Positions 1 through 11,035 of a DNA stretch of 64,000 nt are shown piece by piece; position 1 is the first letter of the stretch; every line of letters starts with the position of its first letter. Position numbers and translations under genes: made by a program. The stretch spans positions 13,980,862 through 14,044,861 of the forward strand of contig OX326959.1 in the NCBI GenBank assembly GCA_946800325.1, written 5' to 3'. The notes beneath the pieces are model-generated. The model saw only the letters and a program-made list of their open reading frames with translations. It did not search any database and was not told the DNA's origin. The DNA comes from Luzula sylvatica (Eukaryota > Streptophyta > Magnoliopsida > Poales > Juncaceae).

Positions 1-236
1 CACTGTAGTTCGCGAAAAACCCTTCTATTCAAAAGCAACGTTTTATACAATCCCTTCACCGCTTTCATTGCATCAACCATCTCATTCTTATTACCAAAAT
101 ACGTGGAACCATACAAATCGGCACGAATCGACATGTAATAATCCAGCGTGGACTTGGTATTTCCATTCATAGCTTCGAAATCCACTCGGTTCATAAACAA
201 AGTTTTCGTGAATGTGTTTTTATAAACATCTGTTTT
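1..236 (-). pseudogene. O-fucosyltransferase C-terminal fragment (copy A), runs off the left edge
   Basis: Read on the minus strand, this is an open C-terminal piece of the same DUF246-type O-fucosyltransferase encoded at 18416-20648. It contains the conserved blocks DFEAMNGNTKSTLDYYMS, STYFGN and KTLLLNRRVF. Homology starts abruptly near 236 at the equivalent of the TSVYKNT block. Upstream sequence is unrelated AT-rich DNA, so the 5' half of the last exon and all earlier exons are missing. A second scrap of the same exon lies at about 338-369. The part inside the window shows no frameshift, but the fragment has no start and no upstream exons. The real C terminus lies left of the window. Most likely a truncated duplicate of the intact gene; not functional on this evidence. 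Confidence 0.75.
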
Positions 237-766
237 TATATTATAATTTTTTAAGTAAATTGCACAATTTATTTATGTAACATAAATAAATGTTGCTTGA
301 CCGTATCATCATGATATCATTTATTATATAATATTTTCATGCATAGCTTCGAAGTTAGCTCGGTTCATTTTATATTTACAGCTATATGAGTAAATTGCAC
401 ATTTCACATAGCATAAATATGGTTTGATCATGCCAACATGACATCATTTATTATATACTATTAATATAATGTTCATTTGATACATAAATATAATTAAAAT
501 TATATCTTATGTCATACTCGAAAACATTTTCAAATTATTTTCAAATTTTATCTAAAGAAAAATACACATCAAGAGACTTTTTAATACAGAAATTAGTGTT
601 ATGGAAAGAACAATAATACTTACTGCAATTTTCTAAGTTTAAGAAGTTTTTATTGTCTTAATGGGCAACTCTCATATTTATTTTTATTATTTTTTGAAAA
701 AACGAATATCATTTTTTTTTGAAAAAAATACACATTTAAAAGACTATTTAAAGTAATGTTTGGAAA
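237..766. other. AT-rich intergenic DNA
   Basis: No gene seen. It holds only the short O-fucosyltransferase exon scrap near 338-369 and long A/T runs. Confidence 0.6.
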
Positions 767-985
767 GAACAATAATATTTAATATAGTTTAAGAAGTTTT
801 TTTTGTTGATGAAATGGAGAGGGCTTTAATATCCCTCTTCTAGAAGACTCCTCCAGAAGAACAATAATATTTAATATTGTTTAGGAAGTTTTTTTTTTGA
901 TGAAACGGAGAGGGCTTTTAATATCCCTCTTCCAGAAGACTCCTCAAGAAGAACAATAATATTTAATATCCTTCAAGATCTTTTC
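767..985. repeat. 92-bp tandem repeat, about 2.3 copies
   Basis: Units begin with GAACAATAATATTTAATAT at 767, 859 and 951, an offset of 92 bases each time. Each unit contains GAGAGGGCTTTTAATATCCC followed by AGAAGACTCCTC. The element CAGAAGACTCGATCCATC recurs twice just downstream (about 983-1060). No coding content. Confidence 0.8.
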
Positions 986-1059
986 CAGAAGACTCGATCC
1001 ATCGATTTTATTCGTATCGAACGGTCGCCCGCAACGTTCTGTCCAGAAGACTCGATCCA

Positions 1060-2888
1060 TCATTTAAGAAGTTTAAGAAGTTATTTGTCTCTCGATCAAA
1101 AAGTATACACATTCCGAATCATTCCACAGAAATTCTACCTTTTTTGGTCTCTCGATAGGTTACTCTCGTTATCATTATTTTATGAAGAAGAAAAATCAAA
1201 ACTTTTTAACGCACGGTTACAAACTATTTCATATCATACGCAAATCTAATGTTGTAATTCGGAAATATTAACAATAATTGATATATTTTTTATAAGAACT
1301 TTTTTGACTGGGGAAATTTGGACAAAATTTTGCTCTTCCATCCAATTATCTTTTTATAAATTATAATTCGTATTTACAAGATTTTCTATCGATATTAAAC
1401 TAACTAAAAGTGTAAAGAAAATCTATACTACCTAATACAAAGTAAACCACCTTATTCATATATCCAAATATTAATCAGTATTTTTAACTCAAGCCGTCTA
1501 GCCCAAAATATTTCTCGGCCCATGGACAAAACCTAAGTTTCTAGTATTGTCTGTTTAGAAAACACGAGCACCGAATTTCACATATTGATATTGATATTGA
1601 TATTGAATTTATAAAACCGAATAAAATCATGAGAAGAAATTGAGCTGAATTAAAGTTGAATGACTAATTTAAATAATCAAATGTTCAGTGAATACAAATT
1701 CGATAGAGTAGATTTATTTGGCAAAAAAAAAAAACTTCAGTCATAATATGTGGAATGTTACAAGTTAAGTGACTATTTTAATAATTGAATAAATATGGGG
1801 TGATTAAAGTTTGACAAAATTATGTGATCTGCAGAAGTCAGATGTATAGTTACGACAACATGAAACAATAAATGAAAATAATAAATATTAAGTGAATCAA
1901 ATTTGATAAGAAATTTAATTGTACAAAATACAAAATACAAGTTTAATAACATAATAACAGTTACAAATGTACCATAAAAATTGAATAATATTATATAGGC
2001 ATAATTTCTCCGAGGCTTCTCCATATAAAATTGTACCATAAAAATTCGATCATGAAATACAGATGTTTATTAAATTCAATCATGAATAAAAAAAGCTCTT
2101 CTCATTAGATTCAATTTAATACCTTCAACAGTCTTGGCGAAGAAAATAGATGGAGCAGGCCATATTTTTTTGTAGAAAGATATCAGGTACGAATTTTTGG
2201 GGTTCTTTCTCAATTTCATAGGTAATTGATTTTCTCTATTATCTCAAAAACATATTTATTACAAACATTTTCGAACAACAATATCGACACCGAAATTATA
2301 AATGACAAAGTGAAAATTCAAAAATCAGTACAGTTTTCTTGCTTGCGAGGACAGGAAATTTGGTTTCTCACAAAGATAACAAATATTTGCTATTAAATAG
2401 AATATCGTTCATGCGTAATGTATTCTCAAGTCATTGAAAAAATACATTGTGTGAAACAAATTAAGCATGCACATTATTAAACATTATCGTAATTAAACGG
2501 CACTTCACAAGTTTTACAACCAAATTACTAGTCATCGTAAATTTGTTTTGATTTGTATATTATTTTGACGTGATTGTACTTTAAAGCCGACGATGACGAA
2601 ATAAATAATAAAAGAGGCCATTTGCCCCACCCTCAGATTTCACCATCATATTCTTTGTATCCTAATTAACACGTTAATTACCATATTAATTACCCTCATA
2701 TAATTTTGATTTTTTGTTTACTATAATACCCTCATACAATTTTTTCCTTGTTTTTGATACGTAGCCTTCAACAAAAAAATCAAAATGGTTAACCTAGAAT
2801 TTGGCTTGTAAAAACATAATGTCATTTCGCAATTGCTCTCCATATGATAATTCAGAAATTTAAAGTTTAAAATACTTTATAAAACAAC
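1060..2888. other. AT-rich intergenic DNA
   Basis: No gene recognised. The last ~150 bases resemble the 3' flank of the intact O-fucosyltransferase gene (compare about 17920-18050), so the duplicated segment that gave copy B probably extends to here. Confidence 0.45.
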
Positions 2889-2906
2889 AACAATCTAACC
2901 ATATTT

Positions 2907-3594
2907 TTTTTTTTTTTTTTGAAGAGAGTACCCAAACGGTTCTCTGTCATGTATTAAATATATAAAAAGTTATTTACATTTTTAACTCATTTTTGGTGAG
3001 TTGGAAACTATCCTATTCCTGGGATCCGCCTATTACAGGCTCTCCACGCTAGTAACTCTTGTATCACCTTTGCGGCCGTTATGATCGGAGGTTGTGATTT
3101 TTGTCTAAAGACTCGCGTATTCCGTTCTTTCCATACTTGCCACGAGACCGAGGCCCATAATTCGTCCCATTTTCGCCTTTCCTCCCTTGGTTGTTTCCTC
3201 CTATTTTCCTTCCACGTCAACTCAATTGTCTGTTTCGGGTCGAAGGTGGCGTCATTGTTGCTTTGTGTTAACACCATTTGCCATACCATTTGTGTGTATA
3301 CACATTCCGTTAGCAAATGAGTTGCCGTTTCATCCTCCCTCGAGCATAGAGTACATGTCCGCGTATTTGGCCATCCTTTTTTTTCCAAGAGATCCGCCGT
3401 ATTCAATCTAGTTAGCAAAGCTAGCCATAGAAACGTTTTTATTTTGGGCGGGATTCTTAATTTCCAAACTAGGTTAGACCATTCGACTCGAATACCCGGA
3501 TTTCTCAAGAACGAGTATATGGCTTTCGAGGTTAGGATTCCGTCTTTGGCCCACTTGCATGCTACCTCTCGGTTGCTTGCATCTACTTCAACCG
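2907..3594 (-). mobile_element. 5'-truncated LINE (L1-type) insertion
   Basis: A T-run at 2907-2920 (the poly(A) tail on the minus strand), then the 3' end of a LINE ORF2, flanked by an exact 18-bp target-site duplication AACAATCTAACCATATTT at 2889-2906 and 3595-3612. The 5' end is cut at 3594, as expected from incomplete target-primed reverse transcription. It interrupts the 3' flanking DNA of O-fucosyltransferase copy B: sequence on both sides aligns with the flank of the intact gene near 18040-18100. The perfect TSD argues for a fairly recent insertion. Confidence 0.9.
3008..3593 (-). pseudogene. LINE ORF2 C-terminal fragment with reverse-transcriptase zinc-binding (zf-RVT) domain
   Basis: The minus-strand reading frame is open from the truncated 5' edge to a stop at 3008-3010, about 195 residues. 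It carries the zf-RVT signature of plant L1-type LINEs: WKLRIPPKIKTFLWLALL, then LCSREDETATHLLTECVY with the Cys/His metal ligands, and a Trp-rich tail (WASVSWQVWKERN). Endonuclease and reverse-transcriptase domains are absent because of the 5' truncation, so it cannot mobilise itself. The first in-frame ATG is internal and is not a real start. Confidence 0.85.
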
Positions 3595-3710
3595 AACAAT
3601 CTAACCATATTTAAAACATAATAAATAAGAAAGTTCAGAAATTAAATGTCTGAAAAGAATAAGAGCAAAATTTTTTTAAGAAACTTTGAAATTACAATAC
3701 AACCATTAAC

Positions 3711-3796
3711 CTACAATCTAAACTCGCAAAAACAAATACCCTCCCCAAAACAAAATCCTAGTCTTCATTCGCCTTCCACAAAACCCTCGCTAAACC
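3711..3796 (-). pseudogene. O-fucosyltransferase copy B, 3' terminal piece
   Basis: Matches the end of the last exon of the intact gene. The stop-codon equivalent is at 3711-3713, and the AAAATCCTAGTCTTCATTCG and CTTCCACAAAACCCTCGCTA stretches parallel 18470-18510. It is separated from the rest of its exon (10918-11034) by an LTR retrotransposon inserted at AAACC. Small indels relative to the intact gene indicate decay. Confidence 0.75.
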
Positions 3797-4443
3797 TGTT
3801 AGAGCAAATATAAAATTCAAAATTAATATCATAATTCTTTAATCCATTCATTCATTGACATAAACGTTACAGATGTATTTTAATCTTCTCGACTCAAATT
3901 CCTTGCCCTCCTCTCCAAGTTACCAATAGAAACGGTAGCCATAATATTAGTATTAAAGGCCTCGATTAATTGGCCTCTTGATTATATTGTCAATTGTGAC
4001 CCCTATATATATATATTTCATATACCACTGAGAAAAGATTATGCTAGTGAGATTAGAAGAACAGACTATACGATGAAGAAATCATACACTCCATTCTACA
4101 TGCTCTATGATCCCCTACATATTAATAATTATATTATTTTATACAAACATTATATAATTCGAGTAGGGTGTTGAAGAAGTCAATCGTCCGTCGCTCTCAT
4201 GGACGTACCCTAAAGAGCGACATCCCTGGATTATCTTTGGGCGTTTCCACGATGTCTGTACGATAGACGGAATAACGCTTTAGGACAGTGTTCACACGAT
4301 CCGGGTAAACGGTTTCAATTTTAAAAATATATTTTCTTGTATATTGATGTTATATGTAAATAAGTATTTAAATATCATATTTTATTGTAGTTTATTCTTT
4401 ATTAATATTCGAATATACCATTTTAATATATTTTGTTTTAACA
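3797..4443 (+). repeat. 5' LTR
   Basis: 647 bp, TG...CA ends, about 99% identical to 10270-10912. It contains an extra TATA step in a TA run near 4010 relative to the 3' LTR. TSD AAACC lies immediately upstream. Confidence 0.9.
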
Positions 4444-4764
4444 TTCTAAAGCGTTAATTCCAAATTCGGATATCGATAAAAAATAATAATAATAAAAAAA
4501 AAATAGTTGTTTATCCATTTATACATAAAATTATGTTTATGCCAATTTCTAATTTCTAATCTCAAATTATGTTTAAATTTGTGTTTGTTTTCCTCTTTGA
4601 ATCCGGACCGATCGAATGAGATATCAATTGGATATATGGACTTGGAAGTGCAACCTCAAACATTGATTTTAACATGCGAAATCTCACAACACAGGCTCGT
4701 TTTATTTAATCTAATTATTTAATCTAATATTTTTTTTTTCTCTTATACATTAAATTATAATATA

Positions 4765-6707
4765 CTAGCATTACCCCCGCGCAATTGCGCGGGGCTGTTC
4801 GGGTTTATAATTAATGTAGTTGAAAAAAATTGTTGTTCATTTTGTGTATGTGACTTTCTTTTTGTAATCATTATTATATGTGTAATTTAGTGTGTTGTGT
4901 GCGAGTGAAATTTTGTAGCAAAAATCGTTTGAATATTTTAAGAGCCGGATTTCTTGAATAATTCAAACGGTTATTGCTAAAAAAATTATCTATATTTTAT
5001 ACTTCATAAGTAAAATAAGGAAAAATAACGAATGAGTCGTCATGAAATTTATTAAGAACATAATAGTTCAGAAAACATTGCTGAAAAAAAGAGTGTTTTT
5101 AATTTCACAAATCCTTAATTTCGCTACATATTTAGCACAAATATTTTTCGTCCTTTGTGTGGTCAGCCAACAACAAAGTTTGACGATGTCATCGCTAACC
5201 GTTTCGTTCGAACCTTTAATTTAAATTATGTCATGATTATTCGCACATCCATGATTTGGTATATTTTTAACCCCCTAATTTTTTTTGGATATTATAAAAA
5301 ATTCTCTATCTTTTCGTAAATTCCAAAAAAAAAAAACTCTTTACCAAACTTTTATTTTAAAATACTCCTTATGGATGATATTAATTTTTTTTTTCCCAAA
5401 ATACCCTCCAAATCTCATATGTAATAATTAAAACTTATTTTTGTTATTTTTTATTAATTTTAAGAAAATTCATAAACACTTCTTAACACGTAGTGATTTA
5501 AAAAAATTTAAATTATTACATATTTTGTTTATATAATTTTAATATTACATTCTTTATTCATAAAAAAACTAACATTAAATGATAATAAATAAACATCTTG
5601 CAAATATATTCATAGAAAATATCTATTTAAACATCTATTTTTTATTTTAGTTTTCTTTTTATGTATTTTTTAATAGTTTTGTGATATTTTATTTTTAAAT
5701 ATTTGCAAGATGTTCTTTTATTAATATTGTTCAACTTATTATAATTTTATTTTAGTTTTTCAAGAAAAATAATAAAGGACCAAAATGTAAATTTTAAAAC
5801 TTCGAAGGACCAAAATGCAAATATAAAGGACCAAAATGTGAAAAAAGGACCAAAATATATATTTTTTTTAAAAATAGGACCAATTTGAGGCCGCTGGACT
5901 CAAATGTAAATTTCAAAACTTCGAAGGGCCAAAATGCAAATATAAAGGACCAAAATATAATTGTTTTTCGAAAAAAGGATCAATTTGTAAATAAAAAAGG
6001 ACCAAAATGTAAAAACAATATTTTTTTTTACAAATAAGCCCCTGGTGACGCGGCTGCACCAGGCAAGAAAAATAATAAAGGACGAAAATGTAAATTTTAA
6101 AACTTCGAAGGACCAAAATGCAAATATAAACGACCAAAATGTGAAAAAAGGACCAAAATATAATTTTTTTTAAAAAATAGGACCAATTTGAGGCCCCTGG
6201 ACTAAAATGTAAATTTCAAAACTTCGAAGGGCCAAAATGCAAATATAAAGGACCAAAATGTAAAAAAAAAGGACTAAAATATAATTTTTTTTTCGAAAAA
6301 AGGACCAATTTGTAAATCAAAAAGGACCAAAATGGAAAGAATTTTTTTTTTTTACAAATAGGCCCCTGGTGATGTGATTGCACCAGGCAAGAAAAATAAT
6401 AAAGGACCAAAATGTAAATTTTAAAACTTCGAAGGACCAAAATATAATTTTTTTTAAAAAATAGGACCAATTTGAGGCCCCTGGACTAAAATGTAAATTT
6501 CAAAACTTCGAAGGGCCAAAATGCAAATATAAAGAACCAAAATGTAAAAAAAAAAAGGACTCAAATGTAATTTTTTTTTTCGAAAAAAGGACCAATTTGT
6601 AAATAAAAAAGGACCAAAATGTAAAAAAAATATTTTTTTTTACAAATAGGCCCCTGGTGACGTGGCTGCACCAGGAGGCAGCAAATCCCCTTGCATTAGT
6701 ATATAGA
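4765..6707 (-). mobile_element. Non-autonomous Helitron H1
   Basis: Read on the minus strand it begins TCTATATACTAATGCAAGGG at 6707 and ends CTAG at 4765, with a perfect 20-bp palindrome CCCCGCGCAATTGCGCGGGG (4775-4794) as the terminal hairpin just before the 3' end. The base before CTAG on the plus strand is host A, as expected for A/T insertion without duplication. The 5' half is an array of GGACCAAAATGTAAAT units (about 5773-6650). The other end (about 4800-5760) is AT-rich and is repeated at 25672-26230 and 33000-33970. No RepHel gene. H1 is inserted in the interior of the LTR element. Confidence 0.85.
5773..6650. repeat. GGACCAAAATGTAAAT minisatellite array in Helitron H1
   Basis: Units of about 21 bases (GGACCAAAATGTAAATAAAAA and variants with TGCAAATAT) are interspersed with a higher-order block ending GGCCCCTGGTGACGTGGCTG. 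Because the unit length is a multiple of three, the minus strand stays open for up to about 84 codons, reading a repeated LHFGP-type peptide. I regard these as by-products of the repeat, not genes. Confidence 0.85.
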
Positions 6708-8864
6708 CTAGCTCTACTCCCGCGCTATTGCGCGGGTTCGATTTAGTTGACGGCATCGTCATATTTTTTTTGTGTTTTGTGATCGATTTTTTTTTTATGA
6801 TGTTTGGAGGATTAAATAGGAACAATTAAGGTAGTGGCCAAATATTTGCAGTATATTAATACAAAGCCTCATAATATTTTCTATACACAAATTTGTAGTC
6901 AAATAATAGACATCAAGTTGTGGAATCCATCATTAATAAACATGCTACCCATTCAGAATAAAAATAAAAAAATAAGAAAACATTACATATATGAAAAAAT
7001 AAATTTCAGGTGCAAATTTGTAAATGAACAGAAAAACATGGACGTCATGAATTGAAGGATAAAATAGTAAATATAAAAAGGACCAAAATGTAAATTAAAT
7101 TTTTTACAAAGAGGCCCCTGTACCAAAATGTAATTTTTAAACTTGAAGGACCAAAATTTGAAAAAAAAGGACCAAAATGTGAATAAAAAAAGGACCAAAA
7201 CGTATTTTTTTAAGAAGACCAAAAGACTAAAAAGGACCAAAATATAAATAAAAAGGACTATAATGTAAATTAAAAAATGTGAAAAAGGACTGACATGTAA
7301 ATAAAAGAGGATCAAGATGTAAATATGAAGGACAAAAATGTAAGTTTTTAAACTTAAAAGGGCCCAAATATAAATAAAAAGGACCAAAATATAGTTTTTT
7401 TCAAATAAAAAGGACCAAAATGTAATTAAAAAGGATCAAAATGTAAAGTAAATTTTTTACAAAGAGGCCCCTGGACCAAAATGTATTTTTTTTAACTTGA
7501 AGGACCCAAATGACAAAAAAATGACCAAAATGTGAATAAAAAAGGACCAAAATGTTAATTAAAAAAAAAAATTTACAAAGAGGCTCTGGTGACGTGGCTC
7601 AACCAGGAGGAAGGAAAAGTGATAACTTTAGTATTTTGCTAAGATAAGATATAAATAAAAAAGGACCGAAATGTAAATAAATTTTTTTTTAACAAAGAGG
7701 GCCCTGGACCAAAATATAAATTTTAAAACTTCGAAGGACCAAAATGGAAATATAAAGGATCAAAATGTAAATATAAAAGGACAAAAATGTAATTTTAAAT
7801 GCAATTTTTTAATTAAAAAGGATCAAAATGGGAAAAAATGACCGAAATGTAAATAAAATTCCTTTTTTTACAAAGAGGCCGCTGGACCGAATTGTAAATT
7901 TTAAATCTTTGAAGGACCAAAATGCAAATAAAAAGGACCAAAATGTGATAAAAAAGGACCAAAATATAATTTGTTTTAAAAAACAGGACCAATTTGAGTC
8001 CCCTGGATCAAAATGTAAATATTAAAACTTCGAAGGACCAAAATGCAAATATAAAGGACTAAAATTTAATTTTTTTTTGAAAGAAGGACCAATTTGTAAA
8101 TAAAAAAGGACCAAAATGTGAAAGAAATATTTTTTTTTACAAATAGGCCCCTGGTGCAATGAAGGACAAAATTGCAAAATATAAAGGACCAAAATGCAAA
8201 TATAAAGGACCTATTAAAACTTCGAAGGACCAAAATGCAAATATAAAGGACCGAAATGTAATTTTTTTTTAAAAGACGGACCAATTTGTAAATAAAAAAG
8301 GACCAAAATGTGAAAAAAATATTTTTTTTACAAATAGGCCCCTGGTGCATTGAAGGACCAAAATGCAAAATATAAAGGACCAAAATGCAAATATAAAGGA
8401 CCAAAATTTAAAAAAAAGGACCGAAATGCAATTTTTTTTTTAAAAAAAGGACCAATTTGTAAATAAAAAAGGACCAAAATATGAAAAAAATATTTTTTTT
8501 TACAAATGGGCCCCTGGTGACGTGTCAGCCGGAAATGCAAGCATTGAAGGACCAAAATGCAAATATAAAGGACCAAAATGTGATAAAAAAGGACCAAAAT
8601 AAATTTTTTTTTTAAAAAGGGACCAATTTGAGGCCCCTGGACCAAAATGTGAATATTAAAACTTCGAAGGACCGAAATACAAATACAAAGGACCAAAATG
8701 TAAAAAAAAGGACCAAAATGTAATTTTTTTTTTTAAAAAGGACCAATTTGTAAATTAAAAAGGACCAAAATGTAAAAAAAAATATTTTTTTTTACAATTA
8801 GGCCCCTGGTGACGTGGCAGCCGGAAATGCAAGCATTTCTGGCTGCATTAGTATGTTGCCTAGA
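6708..8864 (-). mobile_element. Non-autonomous Helitron H2, abutting H1
   Basis: On the minus strand it starts TCTAGGCAACATACTAATGC at 8864 and ends CTAG at 6708, with hairpin CCCGCGCTATTGCGCGGG at 6719-6736. Host T follows at 8865, and the A preceding CTAG is the terminal base of H1. H2 therefore landed exactly at the junction between H1 and its flank. The interior is mostly GGACCAAAATGTAAAT array (about 7070-8820). No RepHel coding sequence. Confidence 0.8.
7070..8820. repeat. GGACCAAAATGTAAAT minisatellite array in Helitron H2
   Basis: This is the longest array in the window. It has the same 21-base unit as in H1 with more variants (GGACCAATTTGTAAATAAAA, GGACCAAAATGCAAATATAA). Blocks close with TTTTTTACAAATAGGCCCCT, and GGCCCCTGG recurs about every 150-250 bases. 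Minus-strand ORFs through it of up to 134 codons are repeat artefacts. Confidence 0.85.
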
Positions 8865-10269
8865 TAGATAGATGTCATGTTAAGCCAAACATTAGTATGA
8901 GATTCTAATTCTAATCATATAACTCCTAAACAACAACATATTTGTTATTCGGTAACTATATAGAAATAATCATGGCCTCTTCTTATTTTTGTTTTGTTCC
9001 AAGACATATTATACATTAAGTGCATCATTACATGATGTTATTCTGTTATGCCACTTAAATCATAATGAATGTGGGGGTAAATATTCAAATTAATTTTCAT
9101 TCTGGCATATATAAAATAATAATGATAATGAGCTATCACGATGCAATACTTTAGATATGATAATGCATTTGCTTGAAGATATATTTTTACAGATAATAGC
9201 AAAGAAAAATAATTGAAGTCGCATGAGATGATCAATTTTCTAATCATAAAATCTAAAAATATATATATGGAGAATGCAAGAATTTCCCAAGTCATTAAGC
9301 AGCCGGAACTGTGGGGGTTGCAATGTATTTATGATCCAATAATGTGTGGTATGTTGTTACCAATTTACTTAAATAATTGTGATATTTTGCTTCAGTAAAT
9401 TATCTTGCAGATAAAGAAATTCATTATAAAGGTATATGCTATTATTAAAAAAAAAAATTAAGTTTATCACTGCTAATATTTGATGAGTTGATATTTATAA
9501 GAACTAATAAATTTCTTTGAAGAAATTTTGCTTTGCAAGTTTTTCATTTTCAGGTAAATAAATAAATAACTTGCAAGCTCGAGTTAGAAGAAACATGATC
9601 TAGAAGATCAACTACAATGATACATTGATCCTTAATTTTCATCGAGGGGGATAGGTTGGCCCATAATTGGTCTCTTACGGTGGTAACCCAACATCTGTGA
9701 TAGGCGATCCCTTGAAGGATGTTCAATGGGTAATAACAAACTGATAAGTTGGTCCAACATTTGTTGGAGCACTGACTCCAAACCCTATCCCTATGGTGAG
9801 TGTGCTTGTGTAGTGGTAAAGGTTGAGCAAGTAGCTCTTAATGAGTACCGATGCGGTAATTTCCGCGAGATGTGACTCTACACACATCCCTGGTAAGAAC
9901 TCACTTATATGAGAATATCTGTATATGGCCGCGGTGCGGGGCATGGGTAAGTCCTTAGAATTCTCATGAAAAATCCAAGATACATGTGTATGACCAATAA
10001 TAGTGCACAAACCCGCCGATGATAGTCTTCATACTATGCGTGTGTTAGTGGAGTCTAGGTCAAAGAAATGAGTTCAAGACATAGTTCACTCCGATTCCTC
10101 TAGACAGAAACTGTCATACAAGGTGAAGTTCAAATTTTGTAAAATACTTACACTGATGCATGGTATAAACACCCAACAACAATTTATATTTTAATTAAAT
10201 AATTTTTTTTAAATATAACTAATTTTATATGATTTCTAACCTATAATAATTTTGAATTTTGTGGGGGAT
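8865..10269 (+). other. 3' interior of the LTR retrotransposon, non-coding
   Basis: No reading frame of interest. The part from about 9540 to the purine tract at 10261 is less AT-rich and looks like the long untranslated region that precedes the 3' LTR in non-autonomous Copia-like elements. Confidence 0.6.
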
Positions 10270-10912
10270 TGTTAGAGCAAATATAAAATTCAAAATTAAT
10301 ATCATAATTCTTTAATCCATTCATTCATTGACATAAACGTTACAGATGTATTTTAATCTTCTCGACTCAAATTCCTTGCCCTCCTCTCCAAGTTACCAAT
10401 AGAAACGGTAGCCATAATATTAGTATTAAAGGCCTCGATTAATTGACCTCTTGATTATATTGTCAATTGTGACCCCTATATATATTTCATATACCACTGA
10501 GAAAAGATTATGCTAGTGAGATTAGAAGAACAGACTATACGATGAAGAAATCATACACTCCATTCTACATGCTCTATGATCCCCTACATATTAATAATTA
10601 TATTATTTTATACAAACATTATATAATTCGAGTAGGGTGTTGAAGAAGTCAATCGTCCGTCGCTCTCATGGACGTACCCTAAAGAGCGACATCCCTGGAT
10701 TATCTTGGGACGTTTCCACGATGTCTGTACGATAAACGGAATAACGCTTTAGGACAGTGTTCACACGATCCGGATAAACGGTTTCAATTTTAAAAATATA
10801 TTTTCTTGTATATTGATGTTATATGTAAATAAGTATTTAAATATCATATTTTATTGTAGTTTATTCTTTATTAATATCCGAATATACCATTTTAATATAT
10901 TTTGTTTTAACA
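10270..10912 (+). repeat. 3' LTR
   Basis: 643 bp, TGTTAGAG to TTTTAACA, preceded by the polypurine tract GTGGGGGAT and followed by target-site duplication AAACC (10913-10917). Confidence 0.9.
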
Positions 10913-11034
10913 AAACCCTCACCTCCAAACCCCATCGCACTATAATTCACAGAAAAACCTTATATTTAAAAACAATGTTTTAAGCAACCCATTCATTGCT
11001 CTCATGGCACCCACCATCTTATCCATATTACAAA
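10913..11034 (-). pseudogene. O-fucosyltransferase copy B, middle piece
   Basis: Continues copy B on the right side of the LTR element. CCCCATCGCACTATAATT and the AAGCAACCCATTCATTGCTC block correspond to 18523-18600 of the intact last exon. Homology stops at about 11030-11036 within the CCATATTAC stretch, where another insertion begins. Confidence 0.75.
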
Positions 11035-11035
11035 A

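Larger units (their letters stand above)
3797..10912 (+). mobile_element. Copia-type LTR retrotransposon, non-autonomous, with two Helitrons inside
   Basis: Two near-identical LTRs (3797-4443 and 10270-10912) start TGTTAGAG and end TTTTAACA. A 5-bp target-site duplication AAACC lies at 3792-3796 and 10913-10917. A purine tract GTGGGGGAT directly precedes the 3' LTR, so the element is on the plus strand. The interior holds no gag, protease, integrase or reverse transcriptase. With the Helitrons (4765-6707, 6708-8864) removed, only about 1.7 kb of non-coding interior remains. I could not recognise a primer-binding site after the 5' LTR. By eye the LTRs differ at roughly six to eight bases plus a 4-bp TA indel, so the insertion is young. 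Confidence 0.9.

Noticed and set aside
7060..8830. Possible CRISPR-like or regularly spaced array
   Set aside because: Repeats are contiguous, degenerate 21-base units with no unique spacers, in a plant Helitron. It is a minisatellite.
4444..10269. Hidden gag-pol in the LTR element
   Set aside because: The interior is two Helitrons plus about 1.7 kb of non-coding DNA. No polyprotein motifs on either strand.
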